A stretch of DNA of 22,640 bases from Candidatus Dormiibacterota bacterium (GCA_027451645.1 DAIDIX010000001.1:1-22640); one strand, 5' to 3'; positions 6,643 to 14,310 are shown, counted from the first letter of the stretch. Translations and numbers: made by a program. The notes: generated from the letters alone by a model not told the origin.

Positions 6643-7946
6643 TGCGGGGTAGCTCCACGTAGTGCGGTTCCAGTTGATTGCGTGATGGTGACCGGACTGA
6701 TTGTACCTATCGTGAGCGTGTCTGTGAACGGAATGCGTACTTCATGGTATGTCTCTGCAATGCCGATCCACTCGGCTCCATCCTGCATGAGCCAGGCAGG
6801 ATGGAGCCGGGAGCCGACAAATCGGTCATGCTCAGCACTGCCAGTTTCTGCAGCAAGCTGCCTGAGCTCTGCACTCCTTCGTCGAGCAGTATGGACGGGA
6901 ATCTGGTCAGGAAGTGCTGCAGCTGGGGTTCCGGGCCGTGGCGAGTAGCGGAACACATGTGCCTTGAGAAACTGTGCATCCCGGATGAGGTCGCACGTAT
7001 CTTGATGGTCACGTTCCGTCTCCCCGGGAAAGGACGTCATGATGTCCGTCGTGACAGTCGTTTCAGGCCGGAGGTGCCGGAGTGCTTCCACTACTCTGAG
7101 AAACTGGCTCCTCCGGTATCCCCGATGCATGGCCTTGAGAATGGCATCGCTGCCACTCTGCAGGGGGATGTGCCAGTGGGGACAGAAGCGTTCATTCGCA
7201 TTGAGTGCTACGACATCATCAGTGATGTCGTTTGCATTGATGCTGCTGAGCCTGATTCGCATGTCAGGGATTGCGCTCCAGATGCTTCTCACAAGCTCAG
7301 GCAGGGTCGAGCCAGAGTCTCTCCCGTATGATCCAAGATCCACACCCGTGAGCACGCATTCACGGTGTCCACGGGAAGCGGCAGCACGAGCATCGTCGAG
7401 AATGTCAGGGAGCGATCTGCTCCGGGATGCACCCCGAGCACTCCAGACTGAGCAGTAGGTGCACCTGTGTCTGCACCCATCCTGAACCTTGATGAATGCA
7501 CGGCCACGCCGTAGGGGGAGTGCAGGATTCTCTGCTTCAGGAATCTCCATCGAGTCAGCATGCAGCAGTGTGGAGCGGATATATGTTGCAATGCTGTCCT
7601 TGTCACTGTTGGAAAATACTGCATCGATGCCGAGCGGGTGTCGTGTGGGTGTGGGCGCTGCAAGATAGAAGTTGGGATTCCCGTCGACACTGCATCCTGT
7701 AACTATGAGGTGGCTCTCGGGATTCTGCCTTCGCAGGTGCTGGATGCGCTGACGGCTTGTGGCATCAGCCTGAAGGGTGACAGTGCAGGTATTCACCACG
7801 ACAACATCTGCTGGTGCATCTTCTTCGACGATGTCGCAGCCTGATGCAGCAAGTGCACTTGCGAGCGACTCCATCTCAGCATAGTTCACCTTGCATCCAA
7901 GGCTTGTGAGGCTGATTCTGAGAGGATCATTCATGGTGGACATCAT
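6639..7946 (-). CDS. mtaB: tRNA (t6A37) methylthiotransferase MtaB
   Basis: A radical SAM enzyme that adds a methylthio group to t6A at position 37 of ANN-decoding tRNAs, giving ms2t6A. The 435-residue protein has the UPF0004 domain, with three cluster cysteines at C18 (SLGCKVNYAE), C54 (VNTCTV) and C85 (VTGCS), and the radical SAM cluster C158-x3-C162-x2-C165 (CRHRCTYC). RGASRSR, LTGVDLGSYG, HIPLQSGSDAIL and DIMTSFPGET are family signatures. A C-terminal TRAM-like region ends near VTITQSTGTAL. The TSLGCKVN form points to MtaB rather than MiaB or RimO. The ATG at 7946 overlaps the rsmE stop by four bases; in-frame ATGs at 7943 and 7934 are alternatives. In B. subtilis rsmE and mtaB are also adjacent, downstream of dnaJ. 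Confidence 0.94.
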   Translation of the reverse strand: MMSTMNDPLRISLTSLGCKVNYAEMESLASALAASGCDIVEEDAPADVVVVNTCTVTLQADATSRQRIQHLRRQNPESHLIVTGCSVDGNPNFYLAAPTPTRHPLGIDAVFSNSDKDSIATYIRSTLLHADSMEIPEAENPALPLRRGRAFIKVQDGCRHRCTYCSVWSARGASRSRSLPDILDDARAAASRGHRECVLTGVDLGSYGRDSGSTLPELVRSIWSAIPDMRIRLSSINANDITDDVVALNANERFCPHWHIPLQSGSDAILKAMHRGYRRSQFLRVVEALRHLRPETTVTTDIMTSFPGETERDHQDTCDLIRDAQFLKAHVFRYSPRPGTPAAALPDQIPVHTARRRSAELRQLAAETGSAEHDRFVGSRLHPAWLMQDGAEWIGIAETYHEVRIPFTDTLTIGTISPVTITQSTGTALRGATPQ

Positions 7947-8743
7947 GCTGGTGGAGTGGAAAAAGCACTGTAGTGGTCCTGCACAAGTGCTGCACTGATG
8001 ATTCCAGCATACTGCGCCCTGAATGTCCGGGGTCCGAGATGAGCTACAGCAAATCCTGCTGTATCCAACTGACTCCGCTCCTGCTCAGTAAAGCCTCCTT
8101 CTGGACCTATGACGAGAAGAATTGATGTGGCAGCATCAGGAAGACATTCCTGCAGGGGACGGGCTGTGACATCAAGATCGAGAACGATCCTGACTGTTGC
8201 ATCATGTTCAGCTGCACGCAGTTCATCGAATGTCCGTATTGCGTCAACGGTGGGATATGTCATGTGGTAACCGAGAGCTGCTTCAAGACGAGCAACCTCC
8301 TGCCACCGCACTGTGCGGCGGGCCTGCCGGGCTGGATCTGGACGGACGACAGAGCGGTCACTGATGAAGGGAATGACTTTCCGTACGCCGAGTTCTGAGA
8401 GACCGCGGAGCGCTACATCGAAATCGTCCTGGAAGAGGGCCTGGGCAACGGTTACCGATGGTGAAGGGGAGACTGCGGCAGGAATGGAAGACGTGAGTTC
8501 ACAGAGAAGTGCCGATCTGGTTCGCGAGAGAATCGTTGCGAGATGGGCGTGGGGCGGATTTTCCACAATGACTATCCGGACAGTGTCCCCAACTCCGATC
8601 CGAAGCACAGTTGCGAGATGGTGTGCATCGGGATCCTCAATGGTGACATGGTTTCCCTGCACCTGGGATGGTGAGACGAATACCTGGTGTATCCTCGGAA
8701 GGTGCGCGCGCTCATGTGCAGTCTGAGGTGAGGAAGAAGTCAT
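7943..8743 (-). CDS. rsmE: 16S rRNA (m3U1498) methyltransferase RsmE, divergent
   Basis: A SPOUT-class methyltransferase of the RsmE family, which methylates N3 of U1498 in 16S rRNA. It has an N-terminal PUA-like domain (HQVFVSPSQVQGNHVTI, HHLATVLRIGVGD), then the trefoil-knot domain with GLSELGVRKVIPFISDRSVV and the SAM-binding LLVIGPEGGFTEQE at about residues 209-222. Two conserved patches are altered. The usual EAAEQSxR is EAALGYHMTYP, and the usual LGxRILRxETA is LGPRTFRAQYA, so activity or specificity may differ. ATG 8743 (266 residues) is chosen because the conserved domain starts soon after and the gene then clears the divergent hydrolase; ATG 8773 (276 residues) would overlap it. It is first in the rsmE-mtaB-HIT operon. 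B. subtilis has prmA just upstream, absent here. Confidence 0.88.
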   Translation of the reverse strand: MTSSSPQTAHERAHLPRIHQVFVSPSQVQGNHVTIEDPDAHHLATVLRIGVGDTVRIVIVENPPHAHLATILSRTRSALLCELTSSIPAAVSPSPSVTVAQALFQDDFDVALRGLSELGVRKVIPFISDRSVVRPDPARQARRTVRWQEVARLEAALGYHMTYPTVDAIRTFDELRAAEHDATVRIVLDLDVTARPLQECLPDAATSILLVIGPEGGFTEQERSQLDTAGFAVAHLGPRTFRAQYAGIISAALVQDHYSAFSTPPA

Positions 8744-8746
8744 ACA

Positions 8747-9607
8747 GTGGATACTACACACGGCATCCGTCATGATGCAGCATCAGCACGGACCCTGCGG
8801 GTCAGGACTGATGACGGGATTTTTCTCGCATGCTCAGTCTGGGATGGCGAAGCAGGAATCGAGCCAATTGTCTGCATTCCCGGACTTGGCTCTGCCCGCC
8901 ATGTGTATCTCCCGCTCATTGCAGCACTTCCAGCATCAGTCCCGGTCATCTCCTTCGATCCCCGTGGAGTTGGAGAATCTGATGTGCCTGATGCAGGGTA
9001 CAGCATGGCCCGGCTTGCCCGAGATGTCCATGCTGTCATTGCAGAGCTTGCCGACCGGACTGTGACAGTATTTGGTGCATCAATGGGGGGGATGGTCGCC
9101 CAGCATGTGGCCCTTTCTGATGCTGCACAACGCGTGAGCCATCTCATTCTCGTGGCAACGACACCGGGGGGGAGTCATGCCACACCACCTGTCCAGTGGG
9201 CATTCGACAGGCTCATGGGCAAGGGAGCACGGGATCCAGGCGATGCGTATCGAATTGCCTGTACTGTGCTCTACTCAGAGGAATTCCAGATACGTGGGGA
9301 GGCGTTCATTGCAGGGGAAGTTGCATACCGTGGAAAGCATCCTGTGCCCGGTAGAACGTTTCTTGCACAGCGTCATGCGATTGCAGAGCATGATACCTAC
9401 AATGAGCTTCCCAGCATTCACATACCGACACTTGTGCTCCATGGAATGGATGATGTTGTCCAGCCTGCAGTGAATGGTGCACTTCTTGCACGGCTCATAC
9501 CGCAAGCAGTCTTTGAGGAGTTTCCCCATGCTGGCCATCTCGTCTTCCACGAGGATCCTGAGGGGGTTGCGCGGTCAATTTCCGCGTTTATGGCACAATA
9601 TCCCTAG
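8747..9607 (+). CDS. Alpha/beta hydrolase
   Basis: A 286-residue serine hydrolase of the alpha/beta fold; substrate unknown. The oxyanion loop is in IVCIPGLGSARHVYLP, followed by FDPRGVGESDVP. The nucleophile is S112 in the elbow GASMGG. The acid is probably D235 or D236 (LHGMDDVVQP), and the base is H264 (EFPHAGHLVFHEDPEGV). A small cap region lies at about 145-215. There is no signal peptide, so it is cytoplasmic. The start is GTG 8747, behind AGGTGAGGA at 8725-8732. It is divergent from rsmE with only three bases between the two start codons, so each gene's promoter must lie within the other's coding sequence. The family includes esterases, lactonases and peroxidases, which cannot be told apart here. 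Confidence 0.92.
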   Translation: MDTTHGIRHDAASARTLRVRTDDGIFLACSVWDGEAGIEPIVCIPGLGSARHVYLPLIAALPASVPVISFDPRGVGESDVPDAGYSMARLARDVHAVIAELADRTVTVFGASMGGMVAQHVALSDAAQRVSHLILVATTPGGSHATPPVQWAFDRLMGKGARDPGDAYRIACTVLYSEEFQIRGEAFIAGEVAYRGKHPVPGRTFLAQRHAIAEHDTYNELPSIHIPTLVLHGMDDVVQPAVNGALLARLIPQAVFEEFPHAGHLVFHEDPEGVARSISAFMAQYP

Positions 9608-9797
9608 GGATCATTGCAAAAGAGGGGCTGGGATCCAAGGGTGATGGGGGATCACAATGCGATGCAGATGTCTCACACACTGCAACAGCGTTGTCACGAT
9701 TTCACCAACACCCGGCGACTGTCCGCCACCTGTCCTCTCGTGTTGACCACAATGATCCTGAAGAGAACCAGCTCTATCTACGAGGGACAACTGCATC

Positions 9798-11606
9798 ATG
9801 ACACAGCAGGGTGACAACCAGCATCATCACGTACCGACCGGGAGGATCAAGCGGATTCAGCCGCGTCAGCATGCAGGGCTGTTCAGTGCGCATGATCTTC
9901 GTGGCGATCTCGCAAGGCTGACAAGGAAGATCTCTCCACGTCGCCAGATGGCAGCAGTCATTCCCCTTGTTGTTGCAATGATCGGGTGGTTTGTGGTGCC
10001 AAGCTTTGCTGCAACGTACCAGTTCACGGGCAGCGGACGCCAGTACGGCATCAGCGAGAGCACGAACGGTGGCCTAGGTGCATTCGAGATCTGGGATGGG
10101 ACAGGCTGGCAGACTGCTGGCAGTACCTCGTACAAGCTCCTCGGCAATTTCCTCCTTCATGGCAGTGATGGCACCTCGATCCCTGCATACTGCATCTCGC
10201 TTGAGAAGCAGCACTATGTCAATGATGTCCTCACTCCAGGTGCTGAGGGTCCAAACCAGCAGGTCGAGTACATAGTCAACAACTACTTCCCCGTCGCAAA
10301 CCATCCGGGTGCACTCAATGCAGACTACGAGGCTTCAGCTGTCCAGCTGGCAGTGTGGGGTTTCACCAATGACAGCCTCAATCCAGCACCGTACAAGGCT
10401 CGTGGCTGGCTTCCTGTCCCTGGAGTGCCAGCAGTCATCGTTGCACGGGCACAGCAGATCATGGCTGATGCCAATGCCAATGCAGCTGCATGGTGGGCAA
10501 AGCAGCATGATGTCCACATATCAATCCACTTCCAGCCGACTACACAGATCGACAACAATCCTGCTGGAGTTCAGGCATATGTTCACGTCGCATATGGAAG
10601 CGGGGCACCTGCAGCAAACCGTATTGTTGGACTTTCCATCTCACATGGTTCCTTCAACACGAGCGGCGATTTCTCCGGTATCGTGCAGCTGAATGCGAAT
10701 GGTGATACACAGGCACAGGTCTTCCCATGGCCCCTCAACACGGCTCAGACAGCAGTCATGACAGTCGACATCTACGGCAATGAGGGACGCATCCTCGATA
10801 CGGGAGTTGCAGGAGGACAGAATCTTGTCTTCTCACAGCAGTTTCTCGCTGCTCGTGCTCAGGGTCAGGTGACATTCACAACTCCGCCACCGCCTACACC
10901 AACACCAACACCTACGCCAACACCTACACCAACACCAACACCTACGCCAACACCTACGCCAACTCCTACGCCTACACCAACTCCTATACCTACGCCAACT
11001 CCTACTCCAACACCAACACCTACGCCAACACCAACACCAACACCTACACCTACACCAACTCCTACACCTACACCTACACCTACACCAGTACCTCTTGCAG
11101 TAACCACTTCTGCACAGCCTGCAAGCCAGGCCGGACTGCAGGACACTGCAACAGTCTCTGGTACAGTGCCGAAGGGCTCAGTCATCCTCTTCAAGCTGTT
11201 CAATGCAAATGACACAACGTGCCAGTCGCCTATCTACACCTCAACGACGCAGCCAGTGACAGGGGACGGTACCTACAATTCACCAGAAGTGTCCAGTGTG
11301 AGTGCAAGTGGCACATATGACTGGCAGGCATTTGTGGAGAACAACGGTCAGGTGATTGCAAATGATTCCTGCAATCTTGCCAATGAGCAGGTTGTCATTG
11401 CACCGCCGCCAACTCCAACCAGTGGTGTGCAGGGTGTGACTACTGGACCAGTACCTGCTAGTGCAGTGCTTGGAGCCGTGACCACTCCAGAGACAGGTGC
11501 ACTGAGTGTTGCAGTTCTCCGGTCACTCATCATCGCACTTGCTCTCGTCATCTCCGGAGCCGTCATAGTGACTGGACTCAAGGAGAATCCACACCACATT
11601 GGCTGA
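9798..11606 (+). CDS. Surface protein with thioester domain, (Thr-Pro)n stalk and TPETG anchor
   Basis: A 602-residue secreted, probably wall-anchored protein. A long basic N-terminal tail (residues 1-51) precedes a signal helix (52-71, ending PSFA-A). Residues 73-360 contain a thioester-type domain (TED/TQXA family). C132 in PAYCISLE and Q183 in SAVQLAVWGFTND occupy the positions of the Cys-Gln pair that forms an internal thioester in Gram-positive adhesins and bonds covalently to host or surface amines. Residues 367-430 are about 32 Thr-Pro units. A beta-sandwich domain follows (about 434-535; GLQDTATVSGTVPKGSVIL, SGTYDWQAFVENNG, SCNLANEQVVI), of the prealbumin-like kind. The end is T563-P-E-T-G, a helix (about 575-594) and a short tail, like a sortase signal but with TP instead of LP and a weakly basic tail. 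A strong terminator follows. Adhesion is inference. Confidence 0.85.
   Translation: MTQQGDNQHHHVPTGRIKRIQPRQHAGLFSAHDLRGDLARLTRKISPRRQMAAVIPLVVAMIGWFVVPSFAATYQFTGSGRQYGISESTNGGLGAFEIWDGTGWQTAGSTSYKLLGNFLLHGSDGTSIPAYCISLEKQHYVNDVLTPGAEGPNQQVEYIVNNYFPVANHPGALNADYEASAVQLAVWGFTNDSLNPAPYKARGWLPVPGVPAVIVARAQQIMADANANAAAWWAKQHDVHISIHFQPTTQIDNNPAGVQAYVHVAYGSGAPAANRIVGLSISHGSFNTSGDFSGIVQLNANGDTQAQVFPWPLNTAQTAVMTVDIYGNEGRILDTGVAGGQNLVFSQQFLAARAQGQVTFTTPPPPTPTPTPTPTPTPTPTPTPTPTPTPTPTPTPIPTPTPTPTPTPTPTPTPTPTPTPTPTPTPTPTPVPLAVTTSAQPASQAGLQDTATVSGTVPKGSVILFKLFNANDTTCQSPIYTSTTQPVTGDGTYNSPEVSSVSASGTYDWQAFVENNGQVIANDSCNLANEQVVIAPPPTPTSGVQGVTTGPVPASAVLGAVTTPETGALSVAVLRSLIIALALVISGAVIVTGLKENPHHIG
10896..11087 (+). 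repeat. Hexanucleotide-based repeat encoding (Thr-Pro)n
   Basis: 192 bases of repeating ACN-CCN codons encode about 32 Thr-Pro dipeptides, one of them Ile-Pro (ATA). Synonymous third bases vary irregularly (ACA/ACG/ACT, CCA/CCT), so the repeat is strict in protein but imperfect in DNA. That suggests selection on the protein and some protection against slippage. The likely role is a rigid, possibly glycosylated, stalk. Confidence 0.9.
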
Positions 11607-11644
11607 GGCCAATAACCGGCATATGCACTGAACGAATAGTGTGA

Positions 11645-11683
11645 GCAAAGGGCTCCAGGGAACAGCAACCCGGAGCCCTTTTT
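11645..11683 (+). terminator. Strong intrinsic terminator of the thioester-protein gene
   Basis: AAAGGGCTCC (11647-11656) pairs perfectly with GGAGCCCTTT (11672-11681) around a 15-base loop, followed by a run of five T in all (11679-11683). It lies 39 bases after the stop codon at 11606. Confidence 0.93.
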
Positions 11684-11750
11684 GCTGCACGGATGGGAGG
11701 TGCGTACTCCTGGAGATCCGCGAGCACCCTCTCGTTCGCTGACACTGTGG

Positions 11751-11786
11751 ATGGGACCTGCTGAAGCAGTCTCCAGCAGGTCCCAT
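11751..11786 (-). terminator. Long hairpin between the two convergent surface genes
   Basis: ATGGGACCTGCTG (11751-11763) pairs perfectly over 13 bases with CAGCAGGTCCCAT (11774-11786); the loop is 10 bases. It lies 34 bases beyond the end of the minus-strand surface gene (11821), so it probably ends that transcript. It lacks a long U-run on either strand (TTTGT on +), so it may act as a processing or stabilising hairpin instead. Confidence 0.65.
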
Positions 11787-11820
11787 TTGTATCTGATAGT
11801 GGTCGAGGATCAAGCTCGAA

Positions 11821-12471
11821 CTATAGCTTCTTCCTCAGACGCAGGATGTACGCCCCAACTGTCATGAGCAGTCCAGCGAAGAGGAACGAAGTTCCCAGAT
11901 TGGAGCCAGTAGATGGTGTTGTCGCAGCCTGGACAACTGAACTAGGAGATGGTGTAGTTGATGCAGCCTGGACAGAACTAGTTGGTGTTACCGTAGCTGT
12001 TGGCGTAGCTGTAGCTGTAGGTGTGGCTGTGGCTGTAGCTGTGGCTGTGGGTGTTGGTGTAGCTGTGGCTGTTGGTGTGGCAGTCTCTGTTGGAGTTGGA
12101 GTGGCAGTCTCTGTTGGAGTAGGTGTAGCAGACTCGGATGGTGAAATGCTTGGAGATGGGGAATGGTGATCTCCATCTCCACCACCATTGCCGTTGTTTC
12201 CGTTTCCGTGGTTCCCGTTGTCGCCGTTGTTGTTCCCATTGTTGCCGCCTCCACTGTCCTCACCCGGTGAGTTGGCGTTTGCGACCACGCTGTAGTGGGT
12301 CGATCCTTGGGACGACAGCACGTCGTGCGACGATCCTGCATAGGCTCGTGCTGTGAGGGTACCGCCAATTGCAAGTACAGCACCAACAAAGACAATTGCA
12401 GCCAGCGAGGCGAGCCTTGAGTGACGGAGCCGGAATGTGCGATGTGTTCGCGGTGTTCGGGGTGTGTCCAT
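11821..12471 (-). CDS. Low-complexity surface protein with TPSTG anchor
   Basis: A 216-residue secreted protein with almost no globular part. A basic N-terminus (RTPRTHRTFRLRHSR) and signal helix (about 21-46, ending ARAYA-G) precede a short unique stretch (47-70). A Gly/Asn-rich region (73-100), a Ser/Pro patch and a Thr/Ala/Pro/Glu stalk (about 114-164, ATPTPTET and TATATPT units) follow. The end is T185-P-S-T-G, a hydrophobic helix (193-210) and RLRKKL, a good sortase sorting signal apart from TP in place of LP. The same TTPxTG motif ends the convergent neighbour, so one sortase may process both. ATG 12471 follows GGGAGGAG. The role is unknown; it could be a wall spacer or a glycosylated coat protein. 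Confidence 0.83.
   Translation of the reverse strand: MDTPRTPRTHRTFRLRHSRLASLAAIVFVGAVLAIGGTLTARAYAGSSHDVLSSQGSTHYSVVANANSPGEDSGGGNNGNNNGDNGNHGNGNNGNGGGDGDHHSPSPSISPSESATPTPTETATPTPTETATPTATATPTPTATATATATPTATATPTATVTPTSSVQAASTTPSPSSVVQAATTPSTGSNLGTSFLFAGLLMTVGAYILRLRKKL
11912..11981 (-). repeat. Tandem 34-base imperfect duplication before the sorting signal
   Basis: Two 34-base copies (11912-11945 and 11948-11981) encode the related segments SSVQAASTTPSPS and SSVVQAATTPSTG. The second of these carries the TPSTG motif, so the sorting motif may have arisen, or been duplicated, with this unit. Confidence 0.7.
11980..12132 (-). repeat. Repeat encoding the Thr/Ala/Pro stalk
   Basis: About 150 bases of degenerate hexamer-like repeats encode ATPTPTET and TATATPT units of the TPSTG surface protein. 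Antisense frames read as Val/Gly-rich and are shadows. Confidence 0.85.
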
Positions 12472-12536
12472 TTGTGCTCCTCCCGTGGAGTGAGCTGCGG
12501 TGTGACGCAGCAGTATTTCTTTCCCCTGCCGACTTA

Positions 12537-12565
12537 AGTTTAGCTGTTAACTAATGGTTAAGCAA
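12537..12565 (-). promoter_or_regulatory. Predicted promoter of the TPSTG surface protein gene
   Basis: On the minus strand, -35 TTGCTT (12565-12560) and -10 TAAACT (12542-12537) are separated by exactly 17 bases in an AT-rich stretch that stands out from its surroundings. This leaves a leader of about 60 bases before the Shine-Dalgarno GGGAGGAG and ATG 12471. The spacer contains GTTAAC and repeated TTAA motifs that could bind a regulator. Confidence 0.55.
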
Positions 12566-12619
12566 ATGGTACGTATGCCAGGAGGAGCTGTGAGCCATTC
12601 ACCTACGAGAAGGAGCAGT

Positions 12620-14275
12620 TCAGTGCTGATGCTTCGACTTCGTGCGGCGATTTGGGGACGAGGAAGAATCCTGCGGAGTAGTGTCATCAGGGGACAGGAG
12701 AGGTGTCAGCTCAGGCTGCTGCCCATGGGGACCATCTTGGGTTGCATCCTGTGTGCTCACGGGAGTGATCTGGACTGGTGCTGTTGCACTGGCACTCGAC
12801 TCACGGATGACTGTCACCTTGATGATTCCAGGGTAGTTCATCTCGGATTCAATTTCACGGGCTATTGTCGAGCTGAGTTCCTGAACATCGCTGTCTTTGA
12901 CCTTCGATGGATGGACTATGATTCGCACTTCACGACCAGCATGCATTGGATATGCCCGTTCAACACCCCGGTGACGGGTTGCGATGCTCTGGAGCTGGTC
13001 GAGTCGTGCGAGATAGGTCGAGAGTGTGTCACGGCGTGCTCCTGGCCTCGATGCGGAAATGGCATCAGCACAGATTGTCAGAAACGCAAGATCTGTTGAC
13101 GGCTCCTCTTCAAAGTGGTGGGCACGGACTGCATGGGTAATGTGATCCGGCACTCCAAGGAGATGGAGGAGCTCAGCACCAATAACTGCATGGGAGCCTT
13201 CCACATCATGATCTACTGCCTTGCCAATATCATGGAGCATGCCTGCATGACGTGCATCCTGACTGTCGAGACCGAGTTCTGCAGCAAGCACACCACAGAG
13301 ATACCCTGCCTCCTTGCAGTGAAGGAGTGCATTCTGGCCATATGAATACCGGTAATGCAGGGTGCCAATGAGTTCAGCAAGCTCTTCACGACCAGGAATC
13401 TCCATCTCCCACATGACTTCTTCACCGCGGCTCCGGATGGATCGCAGGAGTTCACTTCGTGCATTGATGAGGAGAGGTGGTACTTGTGCCACCTGAAATG
13501 AACGGCGTGCAATTTCCTGGGAAGCCTGGCGTGCAACTTCCCTTCCGACAGGATCCATACCCCGGAGTGTGATGATGCCAGTTTCCGGATCCAGAGTGGA
13601 TTCAGTCGCAGTAGCTTCTGTCACCTCGGTCAGCACTTCCTGCACCTTCTTCTGCTGCTCCTCAGGCATGTCGCCCATGTCGATCTGTATTGGCCGCATC
13701 GGATCAGTGCTATGGGAGAGGTCCTGGCGCTGGATGGCAGTCGTCATGTTTCGGCGTGCAATGGGTTCAGGGTCCTCAATTTGACGCAGGAGATGCTCGA
13801 CTCGGTGGGCATGGACACTTGCCAGCTCATCGTCGAGAGTCCTGAGGACCACGGACTTTGCTTCGTCCTCTGGCAGATTCGCCCTGTCACGCAGGATGAG
13901 ATCGATCTCATTCCTGCGGTCGTCAAGGAGATGCTCTCGCTCTTCGAGAAGTGCACGATGCTGCTTGTATGCATACCTGTGCTGATTGAATCTGTGCTGA
14001 TCATCACGCAGGATGCGGTCGGACTCGTGAACGCTTGCAGTGAGCGTTGCGAGTGCCTCCTCACCTGAAGCGAGATCCTCATCTGCAGAGTTGCGGATGA
14101 GGGCAATAGTCTCGTTTGTCCGTGCACGAATCCGCTTTGCTTCTTCTTCAGCTCTGCGTCTTCGTTCTGCATGACGGCGCATGTCGATCCGCTCCACCCT
14201 GGGAGCCTGTGCTATGAGAATGCCTCCTGTGACAACACAGAGACAGATGACGATGACAAGGACAATGTCAAGCAT
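12620..14275 (-). CDS. rny: Ribonuclease Y with a degenerate KH domain
   Basis: A 551-residue membrane-anchored endoribonuclease that starts mRNA decay. A single N-terminal helix (2-22) is followed by a long charged coiled coil (about 33-170). The HD domain is intact: SYGQNALLHCKEAG (H319), H348-D349 in MLHDIGKAVDHDVEGSHAVIGAELL, HH at 386-387 and D404 in CADAISASRPGARRDTL. The conserved RNase Y end AGREVRIIVHPSKV...NYPGIIKVTVIRE is followed by a disordered tail of about 60 residues rich in Ser, Thr, Pro and Gln. The KH region (about 200-265) keeps only the last part (ITLRGMDPVGREVARQA); the RNA-binding loop GREGRN is missing. ATG 14275 is directly preceded by TAAAGG, too close for a normal Shine-Dalgarno. 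The gene is 35 bases after lysR on the same strand. Confidence 0.9.
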   Translation of the reverse strand: MLDIVLVIVICLCVVTGGILIAQAPRVERIDMRRHAERRRRAEEEAKRIRARTNETIALIRNSADEDLASGEEALATLTASVHESDRILRDDQHRFNQHRYAYKQHRALLEEREHLLDDRRNEIDLILRDRANLPEDEAKSVVLRTLDDELASVHAHRVEHLLRQIEDPEPIARRNMTTAIQRQDLSHSTDPMRPIQIDMGDMPEEQQKKVQEVLTEVTEATATESTLDPETGIITLRGMDPVGREVARQASQEIARRSFQVAQVPPLLINARSELLRSIRSRGEEVMWEMEIPGREELAELIGTLHYRYSYGQNALLHCKEAGYLCGVLAAELGLDSQDARHAGMLHDIGKAVDHDVEGSHAVIGAELLHLLGVPDHITHAVRAHHFEEEPSTDLAFLTICADAISASRPGARRDTLSTYLARLDQLQSIATRHRGVERAYPMHAGREVRIIVHPSKVKDSDVQELSSTIAREIESEMNYPGIIKVTVIRESSASATAPVQITPVSTQDATQDGPHGQQPELTPLLSPDDTTPQDSSSSPNRRTKSKHQH

Positions 14276-14310
14276 CCTTTAACAGTACCATCGGGAGGAG
14301 ATGGGAGGAC

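Noticed and set aside
9614..9814. 66-residue plus-strand ORF between the hydrolase and the thioester protein
   Set aside because: No ribosome site, a random-looking composition, and it overlaps the start of the thioester gene. The 190-base gap otherwise shows only a small GTGAT/ATCAC hairpin.
10896..11087. CRISPR-like array
   Set aside because: The repeats are 6-base coding units without spacers, and no cas gene is nearby.
10865..11215. Minus-strand ORF rich in Val-Gly repeats
   Set aside because: It is the antisense reading of the Thr-Pro repeat of the thioester protein, without a start site or family match.
11846..12169. Plus-strand ORF rich in Val-Ala-Gly repeats
   Set aside because: It is the antisense of the Thr/Ala/Pro stalk of the TPSTG surface protein, which has a signal peptide, ribosome site and anchor on the minus strand.
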